Positions 16,168 through 26,023 of a stretch of DNA of 64,000 nt are shown here, in pieces. A program made the translations under genes and the position numbers. Origin of the DNA: an uncultured Clostridia bacterium (GTDB lineage Bacteria; Bacillota; Clostridia; Lachnospirales; Cellulosilyticaceae); the NCBI GenBank assembly GCA_937981575.1, contig CALJNR010000028.1, positions 1 through 64,000 on the forward strand, written 5' to 3'. Position 1 is the stretch's first letter. Every line of letters starts with the position of its first letter. Below the pieces are notes generated by a model. It saw nothing but the letters and a program-made list of their open reading frames with translations, ran no database searches and was not told the origin of the DNA.

Positions 16168-17352
16168 TTGTTTTTAACATTGTGGAATTATTTACGGGGG
16201 TATGTTATAGTAGAGGTAAGCGGTTATTCAATGGAAAGATTTATCAATCTTGCTGTTAATAATCATATTTACTTATGGGACATACAGGAAAAAGACCATA
16301 AAATATATTTTAAAACCAGTATACAGGATTTTAAAAGACTTAAACCCTATGGAAAGAAAACAAGATGCCGTTTTAAAATTAAGCTGAAACAAGGGGTTCC
16401 TTTTGTGGCTCATAAATATAAAAAAAGAAAAATGTTTACTATGGGAAGTATTATATTTATTCTTATACTTTGGGTTCTTACATCATTTGTATGGCTTGTA
16501 GAAGTGGAGGGCAATAAGCGGATAAACAGTCTCGATATTATTAAGGCGCTTGAGCAAAAAGGGTACGGAACGGGCAGTCTTAAAGCTAAGCTTCACTTAC
16601 GAGATGCAGAAGCCTATCTTATTAATCTATATCCCGATATTATCTGGGTAGGCATAAAGTTTGAAGGAACAAGAATGGTCGTACAAGTGGCAGAATCTGT
16701 ACCAAAGCCCGAAAATAAAGATGTAAATGTTCCATGCAATATTATTGCAAAAAGAGATGCACTTATTACATATATTGCTACCCATAAAGGAATGCCGTTA
16801 GTAAAAAAAGGGGATACTGTGAAAAAGGGAGAACTTCTGGTTTCAGGTCAAATGCAGCTTAGTCCAGATGATCCAACGATTTATTATACGCCATCGAAAG
16901 CAATTATTAGAGGGAAAACAAATTACAGCGCGAAGGGAACCATTCCGCTTCAAAAGCTTACTAAAGATTATACAGACAATGTAAGAAAAAAGTATAGTTT
17001 AAAAGTATTTAATCGGATTGTCCCTTTATACAATCAAAAGGTACCCTTTCAGCATTTTGACCGTGTCATTACAAATAATCAGTTAAGGGTAACGAAGCTG
17101 TTTCCTCTTCCTTTTGCACTCGAGGTTGAAGAAAGAGTTGAATATATACCTAAAACTACCGAGATTTCGGAACAGGATGCTAAAGACGAGCTAGTGGCGA
17201 AGCTGTGGGGTGAAATGAGCAGCTATTTATCAGAAAGTGCAGTTGTTCAGTATCGGGAGGTTTTTTTTACTAAAACAGAAAATAGTGTAAGTGCAACAAT
17301 AAATATCATTGTAGAAGAAGACATTGGATATGTCACTTTAATTGCAAAATAA
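16168..17352 (+). CDS. yqfD: sporulation protein YqfD
   Basis: The 394-residue protein has the YqfD layout: an N-terminal domain beginning with a conserved YLRGYVIVEVSGYS segment, one transmembrane helix (about residues 90-112), and a large extracytoplasmic part starting VEGNKRI. The function in the forespore engulfment or mother-cell programme is not fully known. It starts with TTG, 6-7 bases after AAGGAGGAG, and is 17 bases downstream of yqfC. phoH follows by 15 bases. Confidence 0.92.
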   Translation: MFLTLWNYLRGYVIVEVSGYSMERFINLAVNNHIYLWDIQEKDHKIYFKTSIQDFKRLKPYGKKTRCRFKIKLKQGVPFVAHKYKKRKMFTMGSIIFILILWVLTSFVWLVEVEGNKRINSLDIIKALEQKGYGTGSLKAKLHLRDAEAYLINLYPDIIWVGIKFEGTRMVVQVAESVPKPENKDVNVPCNIIAKRDALITYIATHKGMPLVKKGDTVKKGELLVSGQMQLSPDDPTIYYTPSKAIIRGKTNYSAKGTIPLQKLTKDYTDNVRKKYSLKVFNRIVPLYNQKVPFQHFDRVITNNQLRVTKLFPLPFALEVEERVEYIPKTTEISEQDAKDELVAKLWGEMSSYLSESAVVQYREVFFTKTENSVSATINIIVEEDIGYVTLIAK

Positions 17353-17367
17353 AGGAGCAAACTAAGA

Positions 17368-18333
17368 ATGGGTATTGTAGAAAGAAAGTTGGAGGTAACT
17401 TCCAGCTCTATCGCAAGCATTTTTGGCAAATTTGATGAACATGTTATTTTGCTTGAAAAAGAGCTCGGTGTAAGCTTTGTAGTAAGAGATGACAAAATCA
17501 AGATTTCCGGTGAAGAGGAAAAAGTAACGCTTGCTGCTCAGATCATTAAGAAGCTGGCTGGATTTGCTGAAAACGGAGATACCATTGATACTCAGATGGT
17601 AAATTATACGATGGATACATTAAAAAACAAACAGGAAAAAGAACTAAAAGATATGTCGCAGAATACTGTAACACTTACACATTTAGGCAAGCCTATTAAG
17701 TGTAAGACAATAGGTCAAAGTGATTATGTTAAAAATATAAGGGATAATGTTGTTGTTTTTGGAGTAGGGCCTGCTGGAACAGGAAAAACATATTTAGCTA
17801 TGGCCATGGCTGTTAATGCTTTTCGAAGAAATGAAATCAGTAAGATCATTCTTACAAGGCCTGCAATTGAAGCAGGTGAAAAGCTTGGTTTTCTGCCTGG
17901 AGATCTTCAAAGCAAAGTTGATCCTTATTTAAGGCCGTTATATGATGCTCTTTTTGAAATTATGGGTTCAGATAACTTTGAGAAGAATATGGAAAAAGGG
18001 TTGATAGAAGTGGCTCCGCTTGCTTATATGCGCGGCCGAACACTTAATAATGCTTTTATTGTACTAGATGAAGCTCAAAATACAACACCGCAGCAAATGA
18101 AGATGTTTTTAACACGAATAGGATTTAACTCAAAAGCCGTTATTACAGGGGACCTGACTCAAGTAGATCTGCCAAGCGAAAAAAGCAGTGGATTAAAAGA
18201 AGCACTTAAGGTACTTAAGGATGTAAATGGTATTGGATTTACCTATTTGGATAGAAATGATGTTGTAAGACATCCGCTGGTACAGAAAATTGTAGATGCC
18301 TATGATGTGTTTGAAAATAGAAAGGGGAAGTAA
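17368..18333 (+). CDS. phoH: PhoH family ATPase
   Basis: The 321-residue protein has a P-loop ATPase domain with Walker A GPAGTGKT (about residues 133-140), the family signature RPAIEAGEKLGFLPGD, and Walker B IVLDEAQN. The N-terminal 100 residues form the PhoL-type extension. The family is linked to RNA metabolism, and this gene neighbours the RNase ybeY as in most bacteria. It is co-directional with yqfD and pgpH, probably in one operon. Confidence 0.95.
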   Translation: MGIVERKLEVTSSSIASIFGKFDEHVILLEKELGVSFVVRDDKIKISGEEEKVTLAAQIIKKLAGFAENGDTIDTQMVNYTMDTLKNKQEKELKDMSQNTVTLTHLGKPIKCKTIGQSDYVKNIRDNVVVFGVGPAGTGKTYLAMAMAVNAFRRNEISKIILTRPAIEAGEKLGFLPGDLQSKVDPYLRPLYDALFEIMGSDNFEKNMEKGLIEVAPLAYMRGRTLNNAFIVLDEAQNTTPQQMKMFLTRIGFNSKAVITGDLTQVDLPSEKSSGLKEALKVLKDVNGIGFTYLDRNDVVRHPLVQKIVDAYDVFENRKGK

Positions 18334-18361
18334 GGGGTTTTACTAGAGGGGGTTACAAAGG

Positions 18362-20389
18362 ATGAATAAAAAGGTATACCTAAAGATAGTATGTTTGGCA
18401 ATTTGTGTTATCAGCACCTTTTTAGCTGTCATATCAGGTAATTTTTTTACTAAAAAAGTCTCGCTTCAGATAGGACAAATTGCAAAAGAAACAGTATACG
18501 CTCCTTTTCAAGTTGAAAATGAAATAGCAACCAATAGAAAAAGGGAATTATCTGAAAAAGGGGTTTTGCCAAAGTATAAAGTCGATATCAAAGTCCAGGA
18601 AAAGGCTGTTTCAGATATTGAGATGCTGTTTGAGTATGCCATTTCAGTTAACACAACGGATATTGCAGAAAGACTAGGAAAAACACCTCTGGAGGTATTA
18701 AGGAGTAGATCGCCCATTGGCCTCTATCGGGACGAATTTGATACACTCCTTGCAGCAAATAGTGATGATTTAAATACATTAAAAGAAGTGTGCATTCAGA
18801 CAGCTGCAATGCTCTTTGAACAAGGCATCCAAGAAGATGATGTGCAAAAGACACAAGAAATCAGAAATTATCTTGTGGAAACACAGCTCAATGTCACTTA
18901 TCAAAAAGTTGCAGAAGGCATTTTGTCCGGGGTCATTCGACCAAATGTTATTTTGGATGAAGTAGCAACAAATGCAGCAAAGAAACTTGAAAGAGAAAAG
19001 GTTGATCCTGTCTTTATCCTGCAAGGTGAAAAGATTATAGAAAGAGGAACACGGGTTACTGAAGAGACTTATAATGTTCTAGAAAAAGTAGGTTACTTAG
19101 AAACCAATAAAAACACAAAATACAAACATTATTTAGGAATAGGCGTGCTCATTTTTTTAGTTTTAATATTTCTGCTTAGATATAGTAAGCGTATGCCTAA
19201 TAAAAAGGAATTACAAGATAAACACATTTACTTGATGGTGATATTATATTTATTATCCCTTGCTATAACCCGAATGATGCTTGGGCGCCCCTTTGTCTAT
19301 TTGCCACTTGCTGTTATCCCTATTATTATTGCCCTGCTCATAGATATTGATATGGCTGTTATCATGCATATGGTCCTTGTAATATTTGTTTCTATTATAT
19401 TTAAAGGGGACATTTTATTCATTGTTTATCTTATGATTACCGGTATCATGAATACATTGGTAGTAGGAAATATGCAGGAACGTAAGAAAACAATGCAAAG
19501 TGCACTTATCGTTGGCTCTATTCAGCTTGTTACTTATCTGGCACTTAAACTTTTTATTGGCGCCGAAATGAATATGAATATTGTTATTGAATCAGGGATT
19601 GCTTTTGCAATAGGAATGATTTGTGTCATAGTAGTTGTTGGAACTATGCCGCTCTTGGAATCAGCATTTGGATTTGTTACGCCGATGCAGCTTCTTGAAC
19701 TTACAAATCCCAATCAGCCTCTTTTAAAACGGCTGCTTTTAGAAGCAACGGGGACTTATTATCATAGTCTCTTGGTAGCCAATCTAGCTGAAACAGCTGC
19801 TGATGCAATCGGGGCCAATCCGCTCCTGGCAAGAGTAGGAGGCTATTATCATGATATCGGGAAAATCACTTGCAGCAATTATTTTAAAGAAAATCAAACG
19901 CTTGATAATCCTCATGAAGCCATGGATCCTATTAAAAGTTATCAGATGATTATTTCGCATATAACCTGCGGTCTTAATTTAGCATCAGAATATAATCTGC
20001 CAGTTTATATTAAAGATATTATTAAAGAGCATCATGGGACAAGCGTTATGCAATATTTTTACATGAAAGCTAGAGAACAAAAAGGCTCCTTTATTAAAGA
20101 AGAACAGTTTCGCTACAAAGGGCCTAAACCAAGAACTAAAGAGGCTGCTCTCGTTATGCTTGCCGATGTGGTAGAAGCAACAATCAGGGCCATGCAGGAT
20201 AAATTAGGGCTCGAGGTGACAATTGAACAGATTGTAACAAGAATGGTTAAACAGAAGTTGGAAGAAGGGCAGTTAGATGACTGTGAGCTTTATATATCCG
20301 ATATAGACAAAATTATTGACTCTTTTATTAAAATGCTAAAAGGCATGTATCATGAAAGAATACAATATCCGGAAAGGGATGAAAAATAA
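18362..20389 (+). CDS. PgpH-type HD-domain membrane phosphohydrolase (cyclic di-AMP phosphodiesterase)
   Basis: The 675-residue protein has an N-terminal membrane helix, an extracellular 7TMR-HDED region, a block of seven transmembrane segments (about residues 255-445), and a cytoplasmic HD domain with H468, the H497-D498 pair (YYHDIGKI) and EHHGTS. PgpH proteins degrade cyclic di-AMP to pApA. It is homologous to B. subtilis YqfF and occupies the same place between phoH and ybeY. Its stop codon abuts the ybeY start. Confidence 0.93.
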   Translation: MNKKVYLKIVCLAICVISTFLAVISGNFFTKKVSLQIGQIAKETVYAPFQVENEIATNRKRELSEKGVLPKYKVDIKVQEKAVSDIEMLFEYAISVNTTDIAERLGKTPLEVLRSRSPIGLYRDEFDTLLAANSDDLNTLKEVCIQTAAMLFEQGIQEDDVQKTQEIRNYLVETQLNVTYQKVAEGILSGVIRPNVILDEVATNAAKKLEREKVDPVFILQGEKIIERGTRVTEETYNVLEKVGYLETNKNTKYKHYLGIGVLIFLVLIFLLRYSKRMPNKKELQDKHIYLMVILYLLSLAITRMMLGRPFVYLPLAVIPIIIALLIDIDMAVIMHMVLVIFVSIIFKGDILFIVYLMITGIMNTLVVGNMQERKKTMQSALIVGSIQLVTYLALKLFIGAEMNMNIVIESGIAFAIGMICVIVVVGTMPLLESAFGFVTPMQLLELTNPNQPLLKRLLLEATGTYYHSLLVANLAETAADAIGANPLLARVGGYYHDIGKITCSNYFKENQTLDNPHEAMDPIKSYQMIISHITCGLNLASEYNLPVYIKDIIKEHHGTSVMQYFYMKAREQKGSFIKEEQFRYKGPKPRTKEAALVMLADVVEATIRAMQDKLGLEVTIEQIVTRMVKQKLEEGQLDDCELYISDIDKIIDSFIKMLKGMYHERIQYPERDEK

Positions 20390-20866
20390 GTGCAGATTTA
20401 CATGGAAGACGAAAAGAAGTTTCTTAGCCATGAACCAGAACTTCTAGAAACAATTTATAAGGTGATAGAACTGAGTCTTAAGGAAGAAGGGGCACCAGAT
20501 GAAGCTGAAATAAGTTTAACTTTTGTTGATGCCAAAGAAATTCAGGAAATAAATAGAGTCTATAGGCAGATAGATAAAGTAACTGATGTTCTGTCTTTTC
20601 CGCAAATAGAACCTATTAGTCAGGGGAAAATTGATTGGAGCATGGTAGCACCCCATGAGATGATGCTGGGTGATATTATTTTATGTTATGAAAAAGCCAT
20701 AGAGCAGGCTGAATCCTATGGACACAGCTTAAAAAGGGAAGTATGCTTTTTGATTGCGCATAGTATGTTGCACTTGTTAGGTTATGATCATATGAATGAT
20801 GAGGATGACAAAGTAATGATTGATAAGCAGGAACACCTGCTTGGTTTGCTAAATATATCAAGATGA
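20390..20866 (+). CDS. ybeY: endoribonuclease YbeY, rRNA maturation
   Basis: The 158-residue protein ends with the zinc site H124-x3-H128-x5-H134 (HSMLHLLGYDH), the YbeY signature. YbeY takes part in 16S rRNA 3' end maturation and ribosome quality control. GTG 20390 begins immediately after the pgpH stop, with AAAGGGATG about 10 bases upstream inside pgpH, suggesting translational coupling. Many Firmicutes have a diacylglycerol kinase gene between ybeY and cdd; it is missing here. Confidence 0.95.
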   Translation: MQIYMEDEKKFLSHEPELLETIYKVIELSLKEEGAPDEAEISLTFVDAKEIQEINRVYRQIDKVTDVLSFPQIEPISQGKIDWSMVAPHEMMLGDIILCYEKAIEQAESYGHSLKREVCFLIAHSMLHLLGYDHMNDEDDKVMIDKQEHLLGLLNISR

Positions 20867-20879
20867 GGGATGAAAGAAA

Positions 20880-21275
20880 ATGGATAAATACAAGGAATTG
20901 CTCCAAAAAGCTAAGGAAGCTATGGCATATGCCTATACCCCATATTCTAAGTTTAATGTTGGAGCTGCTGTTCTGACGAAAAACGGAAAGATCTATACAG
21001 GCTGCAATATTGAAAATGCGGCTTATGGAGCGACCAATTGTGCAGAGCGAACGGCCCTTTTTAAAGCGATATCAGAAGGGGAAAAAGAAATTACAGATAT
21101 AGCAGTAGTAAGCAGCTCCGGAGATTTTACGTACCCTTGTGGAATATGCAGGCAGGTTATCTCAGAATTTATGACAGAGGGTAATCTTATTTTTGAAAAC
21201 AATCAAGGGGAGATTAAAGTAATCAGCTTAAGCGATATCTATCCCTATTCATTTACAAAAGAAAATTTATTCTAG
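20880..21275 (+). CDS. cdd: cytidine deaminase
   Basis: The 131-residue protein has the homotetrameric cytidine deaminase motifs. TNCAERTA supplies a zinc cysteine and the catalytic glutamate, PCGICRQ supplies two more zinc cysteines, and NIENAAYG lies in the substrate pocket. It converts cytidine and deoxycytidine to uridine forms for pyrimidine salvage. It begins 13 bases after ybeY and is followed by era. Confidence 0.96.
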   Translation: MDKYKELLQKAKEAMAYAYTPYSKFNVGAAVLTKNGKIYTGCNIENAAYGATNCAERTALFKAISEGEKEITDIAVVSSSGDFTYPCGICRQVISEFMTEGNLIFENNQGEIKVISLSDIYPYSFTKENLF

Positions 21276-21308
21276 GAATAGAGTATTGAAACTCTAAGGA
21301 GGAAACGA

Positions 21309-22217
21309 ATGAAAGAACATTTTAAGTCAGGCTTCGTATCAATTATAGGAAGGCCTAACGTAGGTAAGTCTACTTTAATGAACAGACTTATAGGTGAAAA
21401 AATAGCAATTATGTCTAATAAGCCGCAGACTACTAGAAACAGGATCCAAACTATCCTTACTACAGATGATTTTCAGGCTGTTTTTATTGACACCCCTGGT
21501 ATTCACACGCCTAAAAACAAATTAGGAGAGTATATGGTTAAGGCAGCAGTCACTACATTAAATGAGGTTGATGTGCTGTTTTATCTGGTAGAGGCAGAAC
21601 CTTTTATAGGAAAACAAGATCAAGAAATCATTGATAAATTACAGTCCATTCGCACACCAGTTTTTCTATGCATTAATAAAATAGATGGTGTTTCTAAGGA
21701 GCAGGTATTGAAAACTATTGGTGTTTATAGGGGAGCGTACTCATTTGCTGAGATTATTCCTTTATCAGCCTATGAAGGAACCAATGTCCAAGCGCTTTTA
21801 ATGAGTATTCCAAAATATCTTCCGGAGGGGCCGAGGTTTTTCCCGGAAGATATGATTACAGATCAGCCCGAAAGGCAATTGGTTGCAGAAATCATCCGTG
21901 AAAAATCACTGCATTTTCTTGACAAAGAAATTCCTCATGGCATTGCTGTTGAAATAGAAAGCATGTCAAAACGTGAAAATGCAGAAATTGTCGATATTGA
22001 AGCAACGATAGTTTGTGAAAGAGACTCGCACAAGCGTATTATCATTGGTAAGCAAGGGCAAATGATCAAAGAAATTGGACAGAAAGCCAGATATGATATT
22101 GAAAGGCTTTTAGGTTCGAAAATCTATCTCAATCTTTGGGTGAAAATTAAGAAGAACTGGAGAGACAGTGATTTTCTGCTTAAGAATTATGGATATAATG
22201 GCAAGGATATGCTTTAA
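21309..22217 (+). CDS. era: GTPase Era
   Basis: The 302-residue GTPase has G1 GRPNVGKST, G3 DTPGIH, G4 NKID and a C-terminal KH domain with GKQGQMIKEIG. Era binds the 3' end of 16S rRNA and acts in 30S assembly. Its position after ybeY and cdd and before recO is conserved. An AAGGAGG site precedes the start by 6 bases. Confidence 0.97.
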   Translation: MKEHFKSGFVSIIGRPNVGKSTLMNRLIGEKIAIMSNKPQTTRNRIQTILTTDDFQAVFIDTPGIHTPKNKLGEYMVKAAVTTLNEVDVLFYLVEAEPFIGKQDQEIIDKLQSIRTPVFLCINKIDGVSKEQVLKTIGVYRGAYSFAEIIPLSAYEGTNVQALLMSIPKYLPEGPRFFPEDMITDQPERQLVAEIIREKSLHFLDKEIPHGIAVEIESMSKRENAEIVDIEATIVCERDSHKRIIIGKQGQMIKEIGQKARYDIERLLGSKIYLNLWVKIKKNWRDSDFLLKNYGYNGKDML

Positions 22218-22316
22218 CTATTTTGTCAAGGTATTTCGCACTGGTAGATTTTTTGTAGCATAGTAATGCTTAAGTTGTGCACCTTATATATAAAGACATT
22301 TATAGGGGGTTTAACC

Positions 22317-22454
22317 ATGCTGCAACAATTATGGCGTTGTTTTGAAACAACAGGTGATATCAATATGTATCTAGGATTTAAAGAATATGAATTAGAATAC
22401 AGCAGACGTCTGTCAAATTTAGAAGATTCAGCGCATGCTGATGAAGTAGGATGA
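22317..22454 (+). CDS. YqzL-like small protein
   Basis: This 45-residue protein (opening MLQQLWRCFETTGDINMYLG) resembles YqzL, a small protein encoded between era and recO in many Firmicutes. Function is unknown. ATG 22317 follows TAGGGGG by 6-7 bases; the upstream in-frame ATG at 22266 has no such site. The C-terminal third is charged and polar. The stop precedes the recO start by 4 bases, so translational coupling is likely. Confidence 0.75.
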   Translation: MLQQLWRCFETTGDINMYLGFKEYELEYSRRLSNLEDSAHADEVG

Positions 22455-22458
22455 TAGC

Positions 22459-23214
22459 ATGATTATAAAAACGAAAGCATTAGTGATTAAAGAGTACATT
22501 GTAGGAGAGAGTGATAAATATATCACTCTTTTCACAAAAGACTTAGGAAAAATTCAGGTTATAGCAGCTAAGGCTAAAAAACATGATAAGGGACTCGCTT
22601 CAAGTACTCAGCTTTTTGTTTACGGAGAATTTATATTAGCCAGATATCATGATACTTATAGACTCATGAATGTTGAGATGATTAGGATGTTTCATGAACT
22701 AAGAGATGACTTGGCAGTTTTAAGTTATGGCAGCTATGTGTTAGAATTTTTAGCTGAACTGGTTCAGGCAGAAGAGAGCAGTGAGGAAGTATTTATACTT
22801 ACACTATTTACATTGCATTCGCTTATCAAGAGAACTTCATCTCTTACACTCATTCGCCGTATATTTGAATTAAGAGCAATGAGTCTATTGGGGTTTATGC
22901 CAGAGCTTAGTAAGTGTGCAGACTGTGGCAGCGTTTTAGAGGAAAATCCTAAAAGTACTTACTATTTTGTATCCGAAGCAGGGGGAACTGTGTGCAGTGT
23001 ATGCAGAAGCAGTTATTTAAAAAGCCTATTTATAAGCTATAGTACACTTTATACACTAAAATATATTATTCATATGCCTCTTAAGCAGCTCTTTAGCTTT
23101 GATGTACATAATGCGATTCTAAATGAACTTGAAGAGGTATGTGACCATTATATTGCTTATTATACTGATAAGTCATTTAAAACACTTGAATTTATCAAGC
23201 AAATAGATATTTAG
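22459..23214 (+). CDS. recO: DNA repair protein RecO
   Basis: The 251-residue protein has an N-terminal OB-fold (IIKTKALVIKEYIVGESDKYITLFT), a helical middle and a C4 zinc finger (CADCG...CSVCR, from about residue 154). RecO loads RecA onto SSB-coated DNA with RecR in recombinational repair. It is the last gene of the yqfC-recO run, followed by a strong terminator. Confidence 0.95.
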   Translation: MIIKTKALVIKEYIVGESDKYITLFTKDLGKIQVIAAKAKKHDKGLASSTQLFVYGEFILARYHDTYRLMNVEMIRMFHELRDDLAVLSYGSYVLEFLAELVQAEESSEEVFILTLFTLHSLIKRTSSLTLIRRIFELRAMSLLGFMPELSKCADCGSVLEENPKSTYYFVSEAGGTVCSVCRSSYLKSLFISYSTLYTLKYIIHMPLKQLFSFDVHNAILNELEEVCDHYIAYYTDKSFKTLEFIKQIDI

Positions 23215-23224
23215 ACTTTAGCAG

Positions 23225-23256
23225 CAAGTGATTTCCTATAAATCACTTGTTTTTTT
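23225..23256 (+). terminator. intrinsic terminator after recO
   Basis: A perfect 10-bp stem (23225-23234 with 23240-23249) and 5-base loop is followed by seven Ts. Confidence 0.92.
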
Positions 23257-23295
23257 ATCAGTCACTGCTAAAATTCTTTAAACCTGACCTAAATA

Positions 23296-23304
23296 TGTTA
23301 TAAT
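23296..23304 (+). promoter_or_regulatory. extended -10 promoter for polA
   Basis: TGT-TATAAT forms a consensus extended -10 element. The -35 is weak (TTTAAC at 23277 with a 16-base spacer). It lies 68 bases before the polA start. Confidence 0.6.
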
Positions 23305-23371
23305 ACTATCAATGAATAGAAATAATGATAATAAATCGTAAGGGTTCTATATTATTATAAAGAGGTGCATT

Positions 23372-26014
23372 GTGAAACAAAAGTTGCTTTTATTTGATGG
23401 ACATAGTATCGCTAACAGGGCATTTTATGGTGTTCCCCTTCTTACCAATAAGGGAGGGATCTATACAAATGCTGTTTATGGTTTTATTAATATCATGCTG
23501 AGTATTATTGAAAAAGAAAAACCTGATCTTTTAGGTGTTACTTTTGATGTGAGCGCGCCTACTTTCAGACACGAATTTTCTAAAGACTATAAAGGGAATC
23601 GTAAAGGAATGCCAGAGGAGCTTCGCCCGCAGATTCCTCTTCTCAAGAAGGTACTAAAACTTCTGGATATTCATGTGATCGAGAAGGAAGGCTATGAAGC
23701 GGATGATGTACTTGGAACACTTGCTAGAACTGCTGAGGCTAATCAGCTGGATGTTATTGTTGTATCAGGTGATCGGGATTTATTTCAAATTGCATCTGAT
23801 CATATACAAATTAAAATACCAAGAACCAAAAAGACTGGAACCGAAATCGAAAGCTTCTATGCGAAGAATGTTATAGAAACCTACGGTGTAACGCCTAGTC
23901 AATTTATAGATGTAAAAGGGCTCATGGGAGATCCGTCAGACAATATTAAGGGTGTTCCAGGCATTGGAGAAAAAACAGCTGTAAAGCTTATCAAGGCGTA
24001 TGGAAGTATAGAAAATCTCCTTGAGAACTTAAGCAGTATTTCTCAGAAAAAACTTAAAGAAAACTTAGAAACCTATGCACAAGATGCTAGGGACAGCAAG
24101 ATGCTCGCTACAATTGTATGCGATGTGCCGCTTCAGTATCAGTGGTCAGATTTTGCTTACGACTTGGCACTTAGTGATGAGGCCTATGAAATTTTTAGAG
24201 AGCTTGAATTCAAATCACTGCTTAATAAGCTGCCAAAAGCTATAAAGCCTGAGGAGCAAAAGTTAATACAAGTCTCCGAATGGGATAAGGATGCATTTGC
24301 AGCATTTTTGAATCAGACTGAGCAGCAAGAGATAGGCGTAGAGTATTTTGTTGAAGAAACTCGGTTGGGTTTTGCCTTTGACTACGATGGGCAGACAGCT
24401 TACCTCGAACTGGAAGCAAATGAGATAGGGGTAATGGATCTTTTCAAGGCATTTTGGAGCAGCAGTGACTATAAAAAGATTGTTCATGACAGCAAACGTC
24501 TTAGACATTTGTTAGGCCGTTTTGAAATAGTAACAGAAGGTATTGTATTTGATACATTTATTGCAGCTTATTTACTTAATCCTACTCAAACTACTTATGA
24601 TGTATCTGAGATACAAGAAGCCTTTGTAGGAGGGGGAACTATTCCTTCGCTTGAAGAACTGCTAGGTAAAGGTAGAAATCAAAAAAAATGGATAGACTTA
24701 CCTAAAGAAGAGAGGATGCTGCAGCTTGGCAGGAGGGCATCTATTATCAAAAGCGCTCAGTCAAATTTGGACAAAAAGTTAGAAGAGTATGGAATGGCTA
24801 AGCTTTTTTATGAAATTGAAATGCCTCTTATAGAGGTGTTGTTTAACATGGAGATACAAGGGATAAAAGTAGATATTGAAAGCTTAAGAGTATACGGCGA
24901 TGAACTTCAAACTCTTATTGATGCTTTATCTGAACAAATATATGCTGAATCAGGAGAACGGTTCAATATTAATTCTCCGAAACAGTTGGGAGTAATACTC
25001 TTTGAGAAAATGGGAATCCATTCAGTTAAGAAAACCAAAACCGGATATTCAACGGCAGCAGAAGTACTGGAAACACTGAAAGAAGATTACCCCGTTGTTC
25101 AGAAGATACTTGAATACAGACAATACATTAAGTTAAAATCAACCTATGTTGATGGACTCATGAATGTGCTGGGTGAAGATAGTAAGATTCATTCAACCTT
25201 TAATCAGACTATCACGGCTACAGGGCGCCTAAGCAGTACAGAACCAAATCTGCAAAACATCCCTGTTAAGTTCGAAATGGGAAAAAAAATTCGTAAAATG
25301 TTTATACCTACATCTGAGGAGTATGTATTTTTAGATGGCGATTACTCTCAAATTGAGCTTAGAGTTTTAGCGCATATGGCACAGGATAAAACACTTATTG
25401 AAGCCTTTAAAGAAGGAATAGATATTCATGCACTTACTGCTTCACAAGTGTTTCATATACCGTTTAATGAAGTAACCCCTCTGCAAAGAAGCAATGCAAA
25501 GGCAGTTAATTTTGGTATTGTATATGGAATAAGTGCTTTTGCTCTGGCAGATGATCTTAAGATTACCCAAAAAGCTGCTCAAAGGTATATTGATGGTTAT
25601 TTTGAAAAGTACCCACAGGTTAAAAGCTATCTTGATTCTATTATTGATCTGGCTATGCAGCAAGGTTATGTCACAACACTATTCAATAGAAAAAGAGAAA
25701 TTCCTGAAATTTTAGCAAGTAATTATAATATGAGAGAGTTCGGCAAACGTGTAGCGATGAATACGCCTATTCAGGGAACATCTGCTGATATTATTAAGAT
25801 TGCAATGATTAAAGTACATCAAAAGTTAAAAACAAATCATATGAAATCCAGACTTATTCTAACTGTACACGATGAATTACTTGTTGAAGCGCATTTAAAT
25901 GAAGTAGAAGAGGTTAAAATGATTTTGAAAAATGAGATGGAGAATGCTGCTGAATTACTCGTTCCATTAAGTGTAGATGTGCATAGGGGAGATAACTGGA
26001 TGGAAGTTAAATAG
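23372..26014 (+). CDS. polA: DNA polymerase I
   Basis: The 880-residue enzyme has three parts: an N-terminal 5'-nuclease domain (DGHSIANRAFYG; DVKGLMGDPSDNIKGVPGIG), a central 3'-5' exonuclease-like domain (about 295-470), and a C-terminal polymerase with motif A DGDYSQIEL (D657), motif B RSNAKAVNFGIVYG and motif C VHDE (D834). The exonuclease-like domain lacks the usual Exo I Asp-x-Glu, so proofreading is probably lost, as in Bacillus-type enzymes. It fills gaps in excision repair and Okazaki fragment maturation. GTG start follows AGAGGTG. Confidence 0.97.
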   Translation: MKQKLLLFDGHSIANRAFYGVPLLTNKGGIYTNAVYGFINIMLSIIEKEKPDLLGVTFDVSAPTFRHEFSKDYKGNRKGMPEELRPQIPLLKKVLKLLDIHVIEKEGYEADDVLGTLARTAEANQLDVIVVSGDRDLFQIASDHIQIKIPRTKKTGTEIESFYAKNVIETYGVTPSQFIDVKGLMGDPSDNIKGVPGIGEKTAVKLIKAYGSIENLLENLSSISQKKLKENLETYAQDARDSKMLATIVCDVPLQYQWSDFAYDLALSDEAYEIFRELEFKSLLNKLPKAIKPEEQKLIQVSEWDKDAFAAFLNQTEQQEIGVEYFVEETRLGFAFDYDGQTAYLELEANEIGVMDLFKAFWSSSDYKKIVHDSKRLRHLLGRFEIVTEGIVFDTFIAAYLLNPTQTTYDVSEIQEAFVGGGTIPSLEELLGKGRNQKKWIDLPKEERMLQLGRRASIIKSAQSNLDKKLEEYGMAKLFYEIEMPLIEVLFNMEIQGIKVDIESLRVYGDELQTLIDALSEQIYAESGERFNINSPKQLGVILFEKMGIHSVKKTKTGYSTAAEVLETLKEDYPVVQKILEYRQYIKLKSTYVDGLMNVLGEDSKIHSTFNQTITATGRLSSTEPNLQNIPVKFEMGKKIRKMFIPTSEEYVFLDGDYSQIELRVLAHMAQDKTLIEAFKEGIDIHALTASQVFHIPFNEVTPLQRSNAKAVNFGIVYGISAFALADDLKITQKAAQRYIDGYFEKYPQVKSYLDSIIDLAMQQGYVTTLFNRKREIPEILASNYNMREFGKRVAMNTPIQGTSADIIKIAMIKVHQKLKTNHMKSRLILTVHDELLVEAHLNEVEEVKMILKNEMENAAELLVPLSVDVHRGDNWMEVK

Positions 26015-26023
26015 GTGATAATA

